Origin: Aculops lycopersici
Lineage: Eukaryota; Arthropoda; Arachnida; Trombidiformes; Eriophyidae
DNA: 64,000 bases
Assembly (NCBI GenBank): GCA_015350385.1
Contig: WNKI01000003.1
Location: 1,019,138-1,083,137 of the forward strand
Direction of reading: 5' to 3'
This document shows, one piece after another, positions 50,344 to 62,762 of the stretch (position 1 is the first letter of the stretch; each line of letters opens with the position of its first letter). A program made the translations under genes and the position numbers. The notes under the pieces are model-generated. The model did no database searches and had not been told where the DNA came from. It saw only the letters and a program-made list of their open reading frames with translations.

Positions 50344-53300
50344 GCGCTATGCGTGCGATATCGCGCAATCTGGCGCGCAGCATCCGCCTCGTCGTCTTGT
50401 TTTCTCTCTCTCTCTCTCCTTTTATCCACTTGCTACCATCTGGTCAGTTGTAAGTCACTATGTTACAACTTGTGCAACTGACCACCAATAAGTAAACTAT
50501 TGTGTTTAGTTCATCTGAGTTTAGTGGTTTGGTTTGGTTTAATTTGATTTAGGTGAGCGGCCGCCGACTGATCGCAACAAGGACGGCGAATCATAAAGAG
50601 AGAAGACAACAACAAGTGGTGTCCAGTTTTTAAGGGACAAACTCAACGGCCGCTTAGGGTTGCTCTACTACTTAGTTTGAGCCATTAAATTGATTGCCAA
50701 AGTTCAAATTAACCACACTGTTGGCCAACGCTAATACAAAAAGATAAACTCGATATGGAGAAAAAATTCTCTCACCTCTTACGAGCTAAGCTCTTGGAAT
50801 AATCGTCCTCTTCCTCGTGGTCTGCCACTAAAAGTCATCAACCTCGCGATCCTATCAAGTGACTCAAAACCTCGCTAGTTTGTGTCGTGTTTTTCTCGAT
50901 GACCCACTGAAAATTTCATCGAGAAATTTGAGTGATGCCAGCGAGACAAAGAGAAATAAACAGCCATTTGATCAACCAGAATACAAGTTTTTTGTCTTAA
51001 CTTCTGTTATGCTATCGATGTTTTTTATTTAGCTAGCTCATTAAAGCGAGAGTTGTTATCATTATTGATGTCAGAGTTCATTTGTTTGCTTGCGCGTCTT
51101 TTTGTCTTTGATTGAGTCGATGAGTTTTGCGTCCCACTCTCTCGTCGCTTTTTGCAGGCGGGCAAACAGAAGATAAAAAGCGCAAAACAAGTGGCAACAT
51201 CAAGTGAATAGCAGCCACTGAAACAACAAGTGTGCTAATTGACATACTGCCCGAACTAGACTAAACTGCTCATTCAAAGTTCATTAGTCTCTCCCGCCGC
51301 ATCAAAATCGCACACAGTAATAATGAACTCGAGTCGATCTTTTGATGGACTCGCCTTAGTGAGCGAGCGAGAGAAAAAATCAAATGATAGTTCGAACGGA
51401 AAATCAACACCAAGAAGGTTTCTGCTGCTGCCGCGGCTGTTCACTTCATCTAACTAGTCTAGATGTAACTATATATATATATGTATATAATTGATTTACT
51501 TTGCACTATTCAAAAGAAATATGAGTGACTTGGTTTTGGTAGCGAGGAGAAGAAAAAATTATCTTCACGCGATCAAATTTTTACGCCAAATAAATCACAT
51601 CTTGGTCGGCAAGACCGAAATCGAGCCAAAAAGCTCGCGAGTTTCATCAACCAAAATGGCAGACAGGCAACCTTTCGTTTTCGCGTTGTCTAATGGATTG
51701 GCCAGTGGCGAGAATTGATAGGCGAAGTTGGAGATGGAAAACTCGCTTTCAAGTTTCATTCAAACTCAAACCCAATCCTCTGTGTCTCTTGTTTTGCCAT
51801 CTCCCGTTTGCAGTTGCTCCAAATCTATCCGGCCACTGCATGCAACATGTCCGAGTTGCCCTCCTTGCTCACCTGCAAGCAGATAAACTTTGTACTGAAT
51901 TCTAAGTCTAAAGTTCAATCGAGGAGAAGACAAGAAATTGACCGCCAACTGAGCGCAGCCAGAAGAACCGGAAACTCGGGTTTTCTAGTCGGCGGAGCTC
52001 ACCGATTTAAGCTGTTGAAAATATTTCTTGTGGATCTAAAATTGACTTAAATTTTGAAGAGTTTCAATTTAAACACTCAGCTGAGTTTAGTTTGGTGAGC
52101 TTGTTGTCGTTGCTTGCAGAAGAAAGATTGAGGGAAAGAAGATTAGCAAGTTAAACTTTGATGCTCGCGTTGAGCGCATCCAGATTCTTCCTTCCAGGTG
52201 AGCGGCAGGTAAGCGCTTGCGTCATTATCGCAGCGCTTCGTTTCATTGGCCATATCTTTTCGCTAGTTTGCAATTGCAGCCACTAACTTAAATTAATAGC
52301 GCCAACAACAACAACTAGGTAGACTTTCTACTACTCGTTCGTTTCCCTCGTTTCGTTTCGTTTCGTTTTGGTCCTGCCAACAGAGAATCTAAGCAACATT
52401 TCCAATCAACAACAAATGGCCGGATCAAGTTGTTGTTGTTGTGGTTTGGTTGATGTTGTTGCTGTGTTACACTACACAAAATAACACAATACAACACAAA
52501 GCAACACCAGCAACAACAATAACAAGTAGCCGATTCGTTGCATCCATAACTCGAGCCGTAAAAATCACACAGAGTTAATGCTAGAGCTAGAGCTAGAGAG
52601 AGATGATATATTATTTCCAACGCGCCGATGGATTTCCATTCCGCCGCCTAACTCAAGGCTCGAGGTTCCAGTTAGTTGGGCTCGATTGTGTTGCGCTTTG
52701 GGGCGGCGAGCTAATCGCGTCGCCGTCGTCTGTTTGACTGGCTTACCTGGCGCAATTTAGCTCGCTCTGTCTTTTGAACCTCCGGTTTGCAACGAGCAGC
52801 CGAAAACTCGTCGTCGTCGCCGCCGCTTGCCGAGTGTGGCGCTGGAAAAACACAGCTACAGTTGGCTTAAAAGCTGCAACCGATCGCCTCTGTCGGCTAG
52901 TGAGTCAGTGAGTCAGTCAGTTATCATCTTGCCAAACTCGATTCCACAAAGAGAGAAATGCGACGACTTTGCGCCGATTCTTTGGTATTACATCATCTCA
53001 ATTGCGCGCATCTCGTCTTCTGTCGTGTGTGTGTGAGTGAGTGAGCGGCTTTCTCTATCTGTTAGCGTTAGTCTCATTGTGTGCTTCTATCCATCCATTC
53101 GGCTTACCTGTTGCCAAATGGATGGATGTTCAACTCGCCTGAGCCATCCAATAATCGAGCAAAGAAAGAGAGAGGCAATCTGACGCGTTGACGTAACAAA
53201 CGCTCGACTCGCTGACGGTTACAAAGTTGAATTGAATGGAATTGGATTTGGATTGGATTTGTTTGGTGCATTGCCTTAGAATTTTTTCTCTCTCTCTCCC

Positions 53301-56300
53301 TCTCTCTTTCTCACTCGCGCGCTCATTCCATGAGCAACGACAGGTTTCCAAGTCGGGCCACTTGTTGCACGCAGACGACGAGTGCGCGCCGAGCGCTAGA
53401 TGCTCTTTCTCTCTCTCTATTTCTCCTCTTTGCAACTTTAACTTATCCAATCGCACTGCGACGGAGGGCAACAAAATCGGCTAGTCAGCTAATAGATAGA
53501 CTGACAAGCTCCGTGTACAAAACGGATAGATTATCCATTTCTATAATTCTATTCATGCGTCTCTCTCTCTCTCTCTCTCTCAGTTGCTTCATCACAGCGA
53601 ATCTCTTTATTATCGCCACTCTTTACTTGTTGCTGCCTTAGTAGTTTCTGCTAAAATTTCCCACAAAGACTGCGGGAGCTACTAAGCTGCTCGCAGTTAG
53701 GGGAAGCGTTCGCTGGTGAGCTAGAAGTAGCTGGTCAGCGTCGGGGGTATTAGCTATTAATGTTGCCATTATTATTAACATTATTATTTGTTTCGTCCGT
53801 TTGTTTGCACATCGGTATCTGCCATGCGGAATGCGCCATGAGCTAGTTGGTCCGATTGACTAAACACTCTGAGGTGGCGGCAGCGGCGGCGTTCTGCGTC
53901 TGACGAAATGAAACGAATGGACTCACTCGTCCACTGACTTGCTGCTTTTGTGACTCAATCTAAAATTTGCCAAGACACTGAGCTCCCCTCTCGACTGATC
54001 GGCCTTTTGGGATATCCCGCGGCAAACGCACATCTCGCCGGCGAGATGTGAGAGCACGCATTGCGGTGGCAACAGTAGTAGTAGTAGTTGTTGTAGTAGC
54101 GGTAGCGAAGGCAGCTGATCCGGCCACTTGTTTCATTCTCGGAGCTAAAGGATTGCTAAAAGTCCCGCAAATCCATCCGCTAGCTCGAGATGAAAACAAC
54201 TCTGTTGCCATTTAACTCTCCGCTCGCTTGCTCGCCCATTTATTCATTTGCACTCTCTATCTGTGTGTCTATCTATCTCATTCATTTAACATGAAACTCT
54301 TAACATTTTAGCAATCTTTATCCCTCTCTCTCTCTCTCTCTACCTACCGACCACTTGTTCAACTCTTGCTGCTCAGCGCGGCCTACGAATTAAATCAAAC
54401 TGACTGGCGAAAAGGGCAGCCTGTTTGATTTATTGAAAACACATTTTAAATCTAGCCATTGACTTTATGAAGAGAAGGAGATTTGCAACAAAATATGAAT
54501 GCTTCCTCCGCTTTGCTTCTGGCTGCAAATCGACCTACCGACAGACCAACGGGCAAAAGTTGACTCCTCGAAGAAAGAACTACCAACGGCGGCAAGCGAG
54601 GCGCGATCATCAGGTGGCGGTGGAGTCGCTCGCGAGCTCGGCGTGCCTGTCTTTGTGCTTGCGTATTGGCGATAATCGAAATGATAACGAGGAACTATCT
54701 GTTGATGCTTCTGCTGCTGCACCAACGTTGCAACAAACCAGCGAGCGAGATGGACATCGAGCTACCGTTAGGTTTTCTGTCTCGTCCTCTCGTTCGCTTC
54801 GCTTCACCTGGGCAATCGTTTCATTTTGCTCGCCCGCTCGCTTCTCCTCTGGACAACCAACGCTCAAAGCCGTGCCAGCTAAAACCAACCGCTCACCTGA
54901 GAGGAATCGAGAAAAGAAAAACAGAGGGAGGAGGAGAAGGAAAAGGGAAACATTCGGGTCTCTTGGTCAGTGGAGCCTCCGGGCGAATCGAGCGCTCGAC
55001 ATCTAGCCACAAGCTATGCAAGTTATCGCAAGTCGAGGAGGGAAGCAGCAACATGTGATACTTCCACACAAACTCGGCCATTAGATACTCGCTTACTGTT
55101 GCCGTTGGTGTTGTTGTTGTTGTTGCTTGGTAAAATAACTGAACCTTGAGCTCGGTTACTTTGGTTCGATCCGAGCAATAGATGGTTAGTGTGATAGGAG
55201 ATGCATGCGTACGTAACAACAAGCGGCTTTGGTTGTTGGTTCAATTCTCGGTCTTATTTTCGAGTCAACTCTTCGAAAAGTAGAAGAGAGAGAGAGAGTT
55301 GCGCTCAACGGCAACTAGATGGCTGAAGATAACAAACCAACCAACACACACTAACTCGAACGAAACTCGTCCGGCTTTGCAAGATGCTCTCCCCCTCTCT
55401 ATCTCTCGGTCCACTCCACTGATACTGTATTTTACTCCTCCGATTTGAGATCCCGTTCGGTCTATTTGGTTTGATTCAAACTGCAAACTACAAACTACAA
55501 ACTTCCTAGCGAGTGGACGAGTTTTTGGGCTTCTCCGAAGTCTCAAAGTTTTCTTTTTCGAGTGGGCTGCCCGTTAATGTCGAGCTCTGAAGCTTGGTTA
55601 GCTGAGTTTAGCTGGCAGGCAAACCCAGCCAGGTAAACTCTGCCAGCCGCTCGCATTGCTCGCCCATGCAACATGATTCTGTGTGCTTGCATCTGTGTGT
55701 GCGGCGACTCGTTAGCGGATCGTCGTCGCCACCGAAGTCGTCGTCGTCGTCTCGTTACAGGTAAAAGATCGGATAAGATTCGCATTCGAAGCAATAACTC
55801 TGAAATGGCCGAGTAACACCACCAAAAAGAGAGACCATTGAAAAGACGACCGTCGGGACCAGAGTCAAGTGAAGCGCATCACCAGTTTGTTGAGCACACA
55901 ACGGGAAAAGCGACTCACATTCGCAACACCATGTAGACTCAAAGAAACTCTATGGATTCTCCTTCTCCTTTTCCATTTCTCTGTGGCAAAATGCAACAAC
56001 ATTACAACTGCCACTTGGCTCTCTCCGTCTTCAGCTACCTAATCTCAAGGCAAAGTAACTAAACTCAATGGACCTTCTCATCTCTGTGCGTCCAGTTTGC
56101 TCTCCAACCAGAGAGATCGTTTGCCTCAATGGCAACTGGTGGTTGGTGGCGTCGCTTTTGCTTTTGATACCCACACACAGCCAAGCGGCAAACCGCTAGA
56201 AGCTCGCCGCAATCTCGTTTAAATTTTCCCTTTACCCTCTACCTTCTACCTTCTCAACGCAACGTAACGTAACGCACTACTTTAGCAGCAAAACTAACAA

Positions 56301-57125
56301 AACTTGCCATTTGTGTGAGCGGCCAGTTTGTGGGCATCCGGATCTGGAAAGTAGATCACAAATATCGAGTCGAGGAAAGCCTACAAGTTTTCTAGTTGCG
56401 AGCTTTAAATGCATGCGAATGAGACGTCAGAATTTTGTGTGGCTTCCAGTGGGACGAGAGTTGGCCAAGATCTTGATCCAAAAACTGAAACATTTTCCCC
56501 TCTTTCTTCCTCCCGATCGCTTCAACTTTTGGCCACTCAAACTCGACGAGAACAAAGCTGATTGTTTTGCCGCCTCGTAGTCTTGGCAAGAGACTTGGAG
56601 TAGAGTTTAATAGAGTAGCGCGCCTAGCAGAGAAAGCGAGCCAGCCACCTGTTGCGTGGATCGCGAGCACCTGATTTGAATGCTGCTTGAGGCAACAGCC
56701 AAAGCGAGGCTGCAATTTTTGATACCTCGACAACGAGTCGCTCAATGTCTATCCGCTAGGCAAGACACTAAGACCAAACTGGACTTGGACCTCGTTGAGG
56801 ATAATGCACAACCAGTTGTTGCAGTTTCCACTCACTCAGATGGAGGAGAGAAAGGTTATAACGGCGCAATTGTGAGCGAGATCCAAGGGGAGACGATCAA
56901 CAAGTGTGTGTGGGTGTCCTCGGCTCATCTGGTTGGATTTACGAGCGTTTGTTGCGCTTTTTCTATCTGCTTGGTAGTCTCGTTGGTTGATATCAAGAGT
57001 CAAGCCTCGGCTACTAAATGACTGGCCACACATTTAGCCGGACGATCCAGCTGAAAAGGGAACGCGAGTTGCAAGTCCAAAAGGTAGAATGCCAGAGCGA
57101 CTAGCCCAATATTTTTAGCGGAATT

Positions 57126-57154
57126 GTCCATTGAATTTGTGAATTCAATTGGAC
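57126..57154. repeat. imperfect inverted repeat
   Basis: GTCCATTGAATT (57126-57137) and AATTCAATTGGAC (57142-57154) pair with one bulged base. Confidence 0.7.
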
Positions 57155-58557
57155 ATTCAGTTTGCGCGTTACGTTCGCCTTTTAGCCTGAAGAGAATTTT
57201 TAATTTATTTTATTCCATCTAACTGTAGCAGCGCAACGCTGCTGATTGTTTCGAACCAACGATAGTTGCTCCTTTTCTACTGTCACTTGATCACTACACA
57301 ACAAAAACTAATGCTACAGCTACTGCTGCTGCTACAATGCCGCTGCATTGCGCAGGCGCGCAAGTGAGCAACCAAAAGAGCAACCAAGTGAGCAAGCGAC
57401 AATTGTTGTTTGTGTGTCTGCGCGTTGCAATAATAAAAGTGAGCATCAGAGTGAGCGAGCAAACGTTGCGTTGCGTTGCATTGATTTTCTACTGACGGCA
57501 GCGAAAACTTGCCAGCGACTGAATCATAAGATAACTGTGGTTTCTGTGTCCGCATCTCTCTCTCTCTCTCTCTTTATCGCTGTAGTTTTAGTTGGTTTCC
57601 TTCTTGGCCACCACCAGCTGGCCAGGTAAAAAGAGCAGCCAGCCGGCATCATTAATAATCGGCCAGCTAGCTCGCCAGAGGAGCCAGCTTGGTTCATTGA
57701 CGCCCACGAGCTATGAGTCGCGTCAGCACTAGAGGCGGCGGCGGCATCAGTACCAAAAGCAGCATCGTCAGTCAGTTTCGGGCGAGAAACAGAGGAATAG
57801 TGAGAGAGAGAGAGACCCAGGTAGAGACAACCCAGAGGAGTCTTCGCCTTTGGGCTGCCGGCGTTACTCTTGCCTGTGCCGCTATACTGCAGCCGCCGCC
57901 GCCGCCGCCACCACTACTGAAACCAAGTTGACTGCAGCCGCCCAAATGAATGCAGGTAAAGGATACAAACACTCTAGATTCGAGGGCTCGATTTCAGTTA
58001 GCTAGCTAGCCATTTTGAGCCACAGTCGCCGCAAAGAATGAGAGTTAGCCTGTCAGTTAGTCAGTCATTCAGCCACTCGGCGAGCACAGCAAAGAATCGC
58101 GAGCAACAGACGAAACTAATCAACTTTGCGCCGCTCCTCGGTGACTCTCTGGCTGTTTAGTCTTGGCAGCAGTTGATTTTTACATCACTCATCAAGTCCC
58201 ATGTCTCATGTCTCGTCGTGGTGGTGGTTGTTGTCATTTAACTAGCTGATGCTCAACTAACTAACTAACAGAGCCAACAGAACTCGAGGGTCGAGGACTT
58301 AGGGAAGGAATATTCAGATTTAGATTCAAATTCAGATTTAGATTCTGATTTTGATTTTAATCCAAAAGAAAGCTGGCGACGACTCAACTCAACTTGTGCT
58401 GGTTTTCTGGAGTCCAAAGAGAGGGTAAATATTATCGTTATTACTATGATTATTGCCTCTACAACTTGGGAGTTACGACTAGGTAAAGAGGCGTCCCGTT
58501 AGTCGATAATTTCGAACTACTTTTCATTCAGTGGCCGCATATCACAATCACATTCAC

Positions 58558-58612
58558 AATCATCATCACCATCATCACCATCATCATCATCATCATCATC
58601 ATCATCTTCGCC
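58558..58612. repeat. (CAT)n trinucleotide repeat
   Basis: CATCAC and CAT units, longest pure stretch about eight units. Confidence 0.85.
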
Positions 58613-59405
58613 ATCTTCATTGCAACCACCACTAGCAGGGGCTTCGTCGACCCGTAGGCTGGCCTTCTATCCCTGGATCCGACTCACCTGGGCGGAGGCA
58701 GACCGGTGTCACTCGCACAACAACCTGCTGCTGCTGCTGCTGCTTCTGCTCCTGTCGTTGAAAACTCGATCCCTTGCGGGTGAACGCCGCACTCAGCATA
58801 GCGCAACTCAGTATCAGGTAGCTGACCACCTGATCCCGTTCGTTTTTACTCACCAGCTAGCTAGCTTACTCGCTCGCCAGCCAGCAAGCCAGCCAGCCAG
58901 CCAGCCCACCTGTAGGAGATTCGGTAAGGCGACGAGTTGCGCGCGAGGCCTCGGGCTAAAGTCCGCCATTTAGTAGCTCGAGGCTACGGAGCGAAACGAG
59001 AAGAGGAGCTGTTACGCAAACAGATGATCGTGGACACACAACCAGACAACAGGTTGCCCACTTTGCTCTTCGCTTCTATGGGGCAAAATTTTTATGAATC
59101 GAGAGGAAAACCGTCTGAGTTTCAGTTACACTCTCAACTTTTCTCTCTTACTGCCTATCAAGTTGGCGTTGATACGATAAATTCGAATGCTTAGCACACA
59201 AAGTTGATCTTTCGGCCAGACTATTAGCTTGCCGTTGCCACTGCAGCAGCGCTAACAGCAGCGGCGGCAATCGATTTTGCCCCACTTTTCATCTTGTAAA
59301 CTTGTAAGCCTCCCTAAACCTTTCGGTCGCAAAAGTCCCTTGGAAAAGAAATAAACAGTCTTGGCGAGACTGACATGAGCGGCGGAATAAGAAGCATTGT
59401 GGTCA

Positions 59406-59433
59406 GCTGATCATGTTGCGCAACATGATCAGC
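59406..59433. repeat. perfect 28-bp palindrome with TTGCGCAA core
   Basis: Left half GCTGATCATGTTGC is followed directly by its reverse complement, with no spacer. The centre TTGCGCAA equals the C/EBP palindromic consensus, and each arm has TGATCA. Confidence 0.95.
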
Positions 59434-61182
59434 AAAATGAGCAACCGACCATCTAATCGTCGTCGCCATCGTCATCATTATCAGTGGCGCGTTCGTGTTC
59501 CAGAGATCCAACCCTAAAGTCTATCAATTGCAATTGATCTCTCGCGCACGCAGAGCGCCAACCGTAGGCTAGAAAGGAACAAGAGCCAAGTTTAAACAAC
59601 TGGTTTTCCAATCAATTGGCGCCAATAGTTGGTCTTTGCTCAGGATCTCGGCTCGTTCGTGGCAACGATTCGCGATCGACTGCCCAGTTTCCTCTAGCAA
59701 GAGATGACATCGACGCAACGAAGCCGCAGCCGCTACCTAGATGCTAGTGGCAAGATAATAAAAAGCAACTAACTGTATCCATTTCTCAGTCTTGACCAGA
59801 CTTATAAAACTAATAAAATTAAGCTAGACCAAACTAAACTCCTAATTTTTTTACCTTAGTTTAGTCGTTAAGAGGAGTCAGGTAGAGAGAGAGAGAGAGA
59901 GAGAAGTTGGCCTATGAATGGAACAAATATCTCTCAACAGGTTGTTGCTGTGCGACTCTAGCGCTCCAATTGAAACTAATGCTCATGCTAAGCTCTCGCC
60001 AAAACGACCACGACGACCAGCGTAAATCCTCGAGATCCAGCAACTTGTGGATCTTTTGAGCCTGATTAGCGATTATTTTGACCAGCGGCAATGACTAAAC
60101 CAGCCGCCAATCTAGTGGGATCTTCTGAGTCGTCGGGTTTATCTTGGCTCTCTTGCCGCTGTCATCATCATAATCATCATCATGATCGTCGTCGTCGTCG
60201 TCTTCCTCTTTTCTTGGCTCGGGGTTTAACGTCAACTCTGCTCCGACTGACGCTCGCTCGCTCTCTCGTTATTTCGTCCGATAAACTTTAGGGGAAACAC
60301 CGACAGACCGAGAGACAAGATGGCGACGAGGAGCAACAATAATGGCGCAGATTGATTTTGCGCGACCATTTTGGCCACCACAGGCGCCGAGTGCGCAGGC
60401 GCACCACGGATGCTCACTTCGAACAGGCTGGCCAATATTACAAGGGTTGGCCAGCAGAAGCAAAAAAGTTTTCTGCTCTACTCTCTGTAGAGCAGCAGCA
60501 GCAGCAATGGTATTGGAGTTTACTGCATGCGCGCCATTGGACTTGCCGTTGCTCGACTGACTCTTTTCTTGGAGGGAAAGTTCTAATCTAATGCTCTTCG
60601 CTCTTTTCCTTAGACTAACGCTCACACAAACGCTCACACACACACACTTACACACAAGCGCATAGGCGCACTAGCACACAGGGCCAGCGAGAGCTAAAAG
60701 CCCATAGAGATTCTACATACGGATCCAGTGCAAATTGCATGCAGGCCAATGGGGATGCAATGGTTGTAATGCAGTGGGCGCGCACTCTCAGCGCTCGCAC
60801 ACAAAACTCGCTCCACTCGCCTGGCCCGCAAGAGCTCCAATGGCCAGAGGAGCTCATATGCTCATAGGCGATCGCCCGGGATGCTTGACTCACAGTTGTG
60901 TGTTCACATTTTCCATTGAAACGCAGCGAGGAAGCGAGCTAGAGTTTATTGGTAGTCTTGTGAGATTTAAGGTTAGGATAGGATAGGTTACAAGACATAA
61001 GATATTGTATTAGAGACTTGTACACGAGTTGATCCTTGGAGTGATTGTCAACGATCTTGATCACAATTTGCCAGTTTCGTTGCGAATATATTAACAGAGT
61101 GCTTGAGTTGAATTCCGAAAAGTTGATCTGCCGCTAGAGTCACTTGCGGGCGGCAAAGTTTTGTTTCAACTAAAGCTGACGA

Positions 61183-61202
61183 TCACTTTCGCGCTTTTCC
61201 AG
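61183..61202 (+). other. candidate 3' splice site upstream of the Gln/Asn-rich gene
   Basis: A branch-like CTGAC is followed by a pyrimidine-rich tract and CCAG (TCACTTTCGCGCTTTTCCAG). This suggests that the coding exon starts near 61203 with about 264 nt of 5' UTR and that one or more non-coding exons lie upstream. Confidence 0.5.
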
Positions 61203-61466
61203 CTAATCGAGATCCAGTCTAATTGATAGCGACAGCAGAAGCACTAACAACAGGAAGTTGCTTTGTAGAGAAGGTTACCATTTTTCAATTAATTCAATGA
61301 AGTGCATGCGCGTCAATCTAACGGCAAAACAAAGGCAGCGACCAAGAAGTGGAGTTAATTGAAGAAAGAAAGTCGCTAGCACGCGCACGGCTATTGCACG
61401 TCAAGTGTCAAATCAAATCAATCGTAACAAGATCAAGCTTAAGTCAACCAAGACCAAGCCGCCAAG

Positions 61467-61841
61467 ATGAACGAGCAACAATTGCACCAGATACTGACTA
61501 TCCAGCAGGCGATTGCGGCCGCAGCCACCGCGGCCATCAACAGTCTTCTAAATCCGCAACAGGCGGTTGGACTGGCCGCGGCCGCCAACGCCCTCCAACA
61601 GCACCAACACCAAGACCTCGACAACGTCAAGGGCAACCAGAATGACCTTCATAGTCCCCAAGACCACTCGCTCCTAAACAACAACAACAACAACAACCAC
61701 CTGCAAGATTCCCAAAGCAACAACCACAACAACCTAAGCCTCAACAACAACAGCAACAATAGCGACAGTAGCCAACAGGCGCTAAGCCAATTGCTAAACC
61801 TACAGAACCTCCAAAACTCATTGACAAATAGCACCAACAAT

Positions 61842-61874
<33 letters not shown>

Positions 61875-62762
61875 AGCAGCTTAAATCACAACCACAATTT
61901 GAACACCAATTCTGATACTTCGCGACAAAGTCCGGCAACTAGCTCGCCGCCGCCCCAATCGCTGGGCATTCTGCCCGGAAATCCCCTCGAATTTGGTAAC
62001 GTTAGAATCCAAGATCTTTTGTTGCAACTCCAGCAACAAGCTTCACTTCAACAACAGCAGCAACAGCAGCAACAACAACAACAACAACAACAGGTTGTTG
62101 GTAGTGGCCAAAATTCCCAAACAGGTGCTTTAAATCTCAATTTAAACACAGTTGCTAGCTCGACTCAGCAGCAAGCGTCGCCACTTTTGGGCGGGAGTTT
62201 GGGCAGTCCAGTGAGATCGCCAATAAGCAGATTGAATAATCATAATCACCTTCATCACAACCACAATTCTTCATCATCGCAGCAACAACAACAGCAACAG
62301 CAGCAACAAGTTGCTCCCATTGGCTCGGCCCAATTGGCGCAACAAAACGCACAAGCGGCGGCGGCGGCCGCCGCAGCCGCCGCCGTCCTAGCCGGCGAGC
62401 ACCCCCACTCCCATCGAGCCCTAACTCATCCTGTAGCCTCATTATTAATCAACACGCCACATTATCAAACAGTCAGAACGAAATACTCGACGCGCAGGTA
62501 CTCGCGCCGGCGAGTTGGACCAGAAGAGGCCATGGCGGATCCGGCAATTAGGGCCACTGTTCAGCTAAAAATGCCCGTTGTTCAGAAGACCATTTTGATT
62601 GTTTTAAAACACCGACTAACGGTTCAAACTGCCATCACGTTAGCCTGCGCTCAAACAGGTGAACGATTGCGCAAGGGCGCCATCCAGAAAAAGCTCGAGG
62701 CCATGTTCCGCGAACCAGGCGCCGTTGATTCGTTCCTAAACGAGTGGGACCATCCGAGATGA
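61467..62762 (+). CDS. Gln/Asn/Ala-rich protein with an unrecognised C-terminal globular region
   Basis: A 431-residue protein, probably nuclear. I do not recognise the family. The N-terminus is an Ala/Gln-rich helix (MNEQQLHQILTIQQAIAAAA). Low-complexity sequence follows: poly-N at about 124-137, poly-Q at about 194-210 and 271-281, His/Asn/Ser stretches and poly-Ala at about 297-307. From about residue 330 the sequence changes to a complex, basic, probably helical region of about 100 residues, including YSTRRYSRRRVGPEEAM, TVQLKMPVVQKTILIVLKHR and AIQKKLEAMFREPG, ending FLNEWDHPR. This resembles the layout of developmental transcription regulators, and the large non-coding region upstream fits that idea, but function is inference. 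ATG in good context (GCCAAGATGA). A CAG|GTACTC near 62498 could be a donor; if used, the C-terminus would change. Confidence 0.75.

Larger units (their letters stand above)
49001..58000. other. non-coding DNA, right-central part of the gene-poor region
   Basis: No convincing coding exon; a 179-codon plus frame near 54467 is Arg/Ser-rich and domain-free. This part has the highest density of CCACTTGTT (eight copies between 49758 and 54359). Donor-like sites occur on the plus strand (GGCAG|GTAAGC near 52212, ACAG|GTAAAAG near 55760, TGCAG|GTAAAG near 57956) and the minus strand (CCAG|GTAAGC near 52747, ACAG|GTAAGC near 53107). CT and GA runs are frequent. Confidence 0.35.
58001..61201. other. 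non-coding DNA upstream of the Gln/Asn-rich gene; candidate 5' intron
   Basis: No coding exon seen. It holds a (CAT)n run (about 58558-58612), CCAG repeats near 58873-58905, a perfect 28-bp palindrome (59406-59433), a (GA)n run near 59885-59904 and TCATCA/TCGTCG runs near 60163-60210. It ends at a good splice acceptor at 61202. Confidence 0.4.

Noticed and set aside
54467..55006. 179-codon plus frame
   Set aside because: Arg/Ser-rich, domain-free, overlapped by frames in all other phases in a stop-poor stretch.
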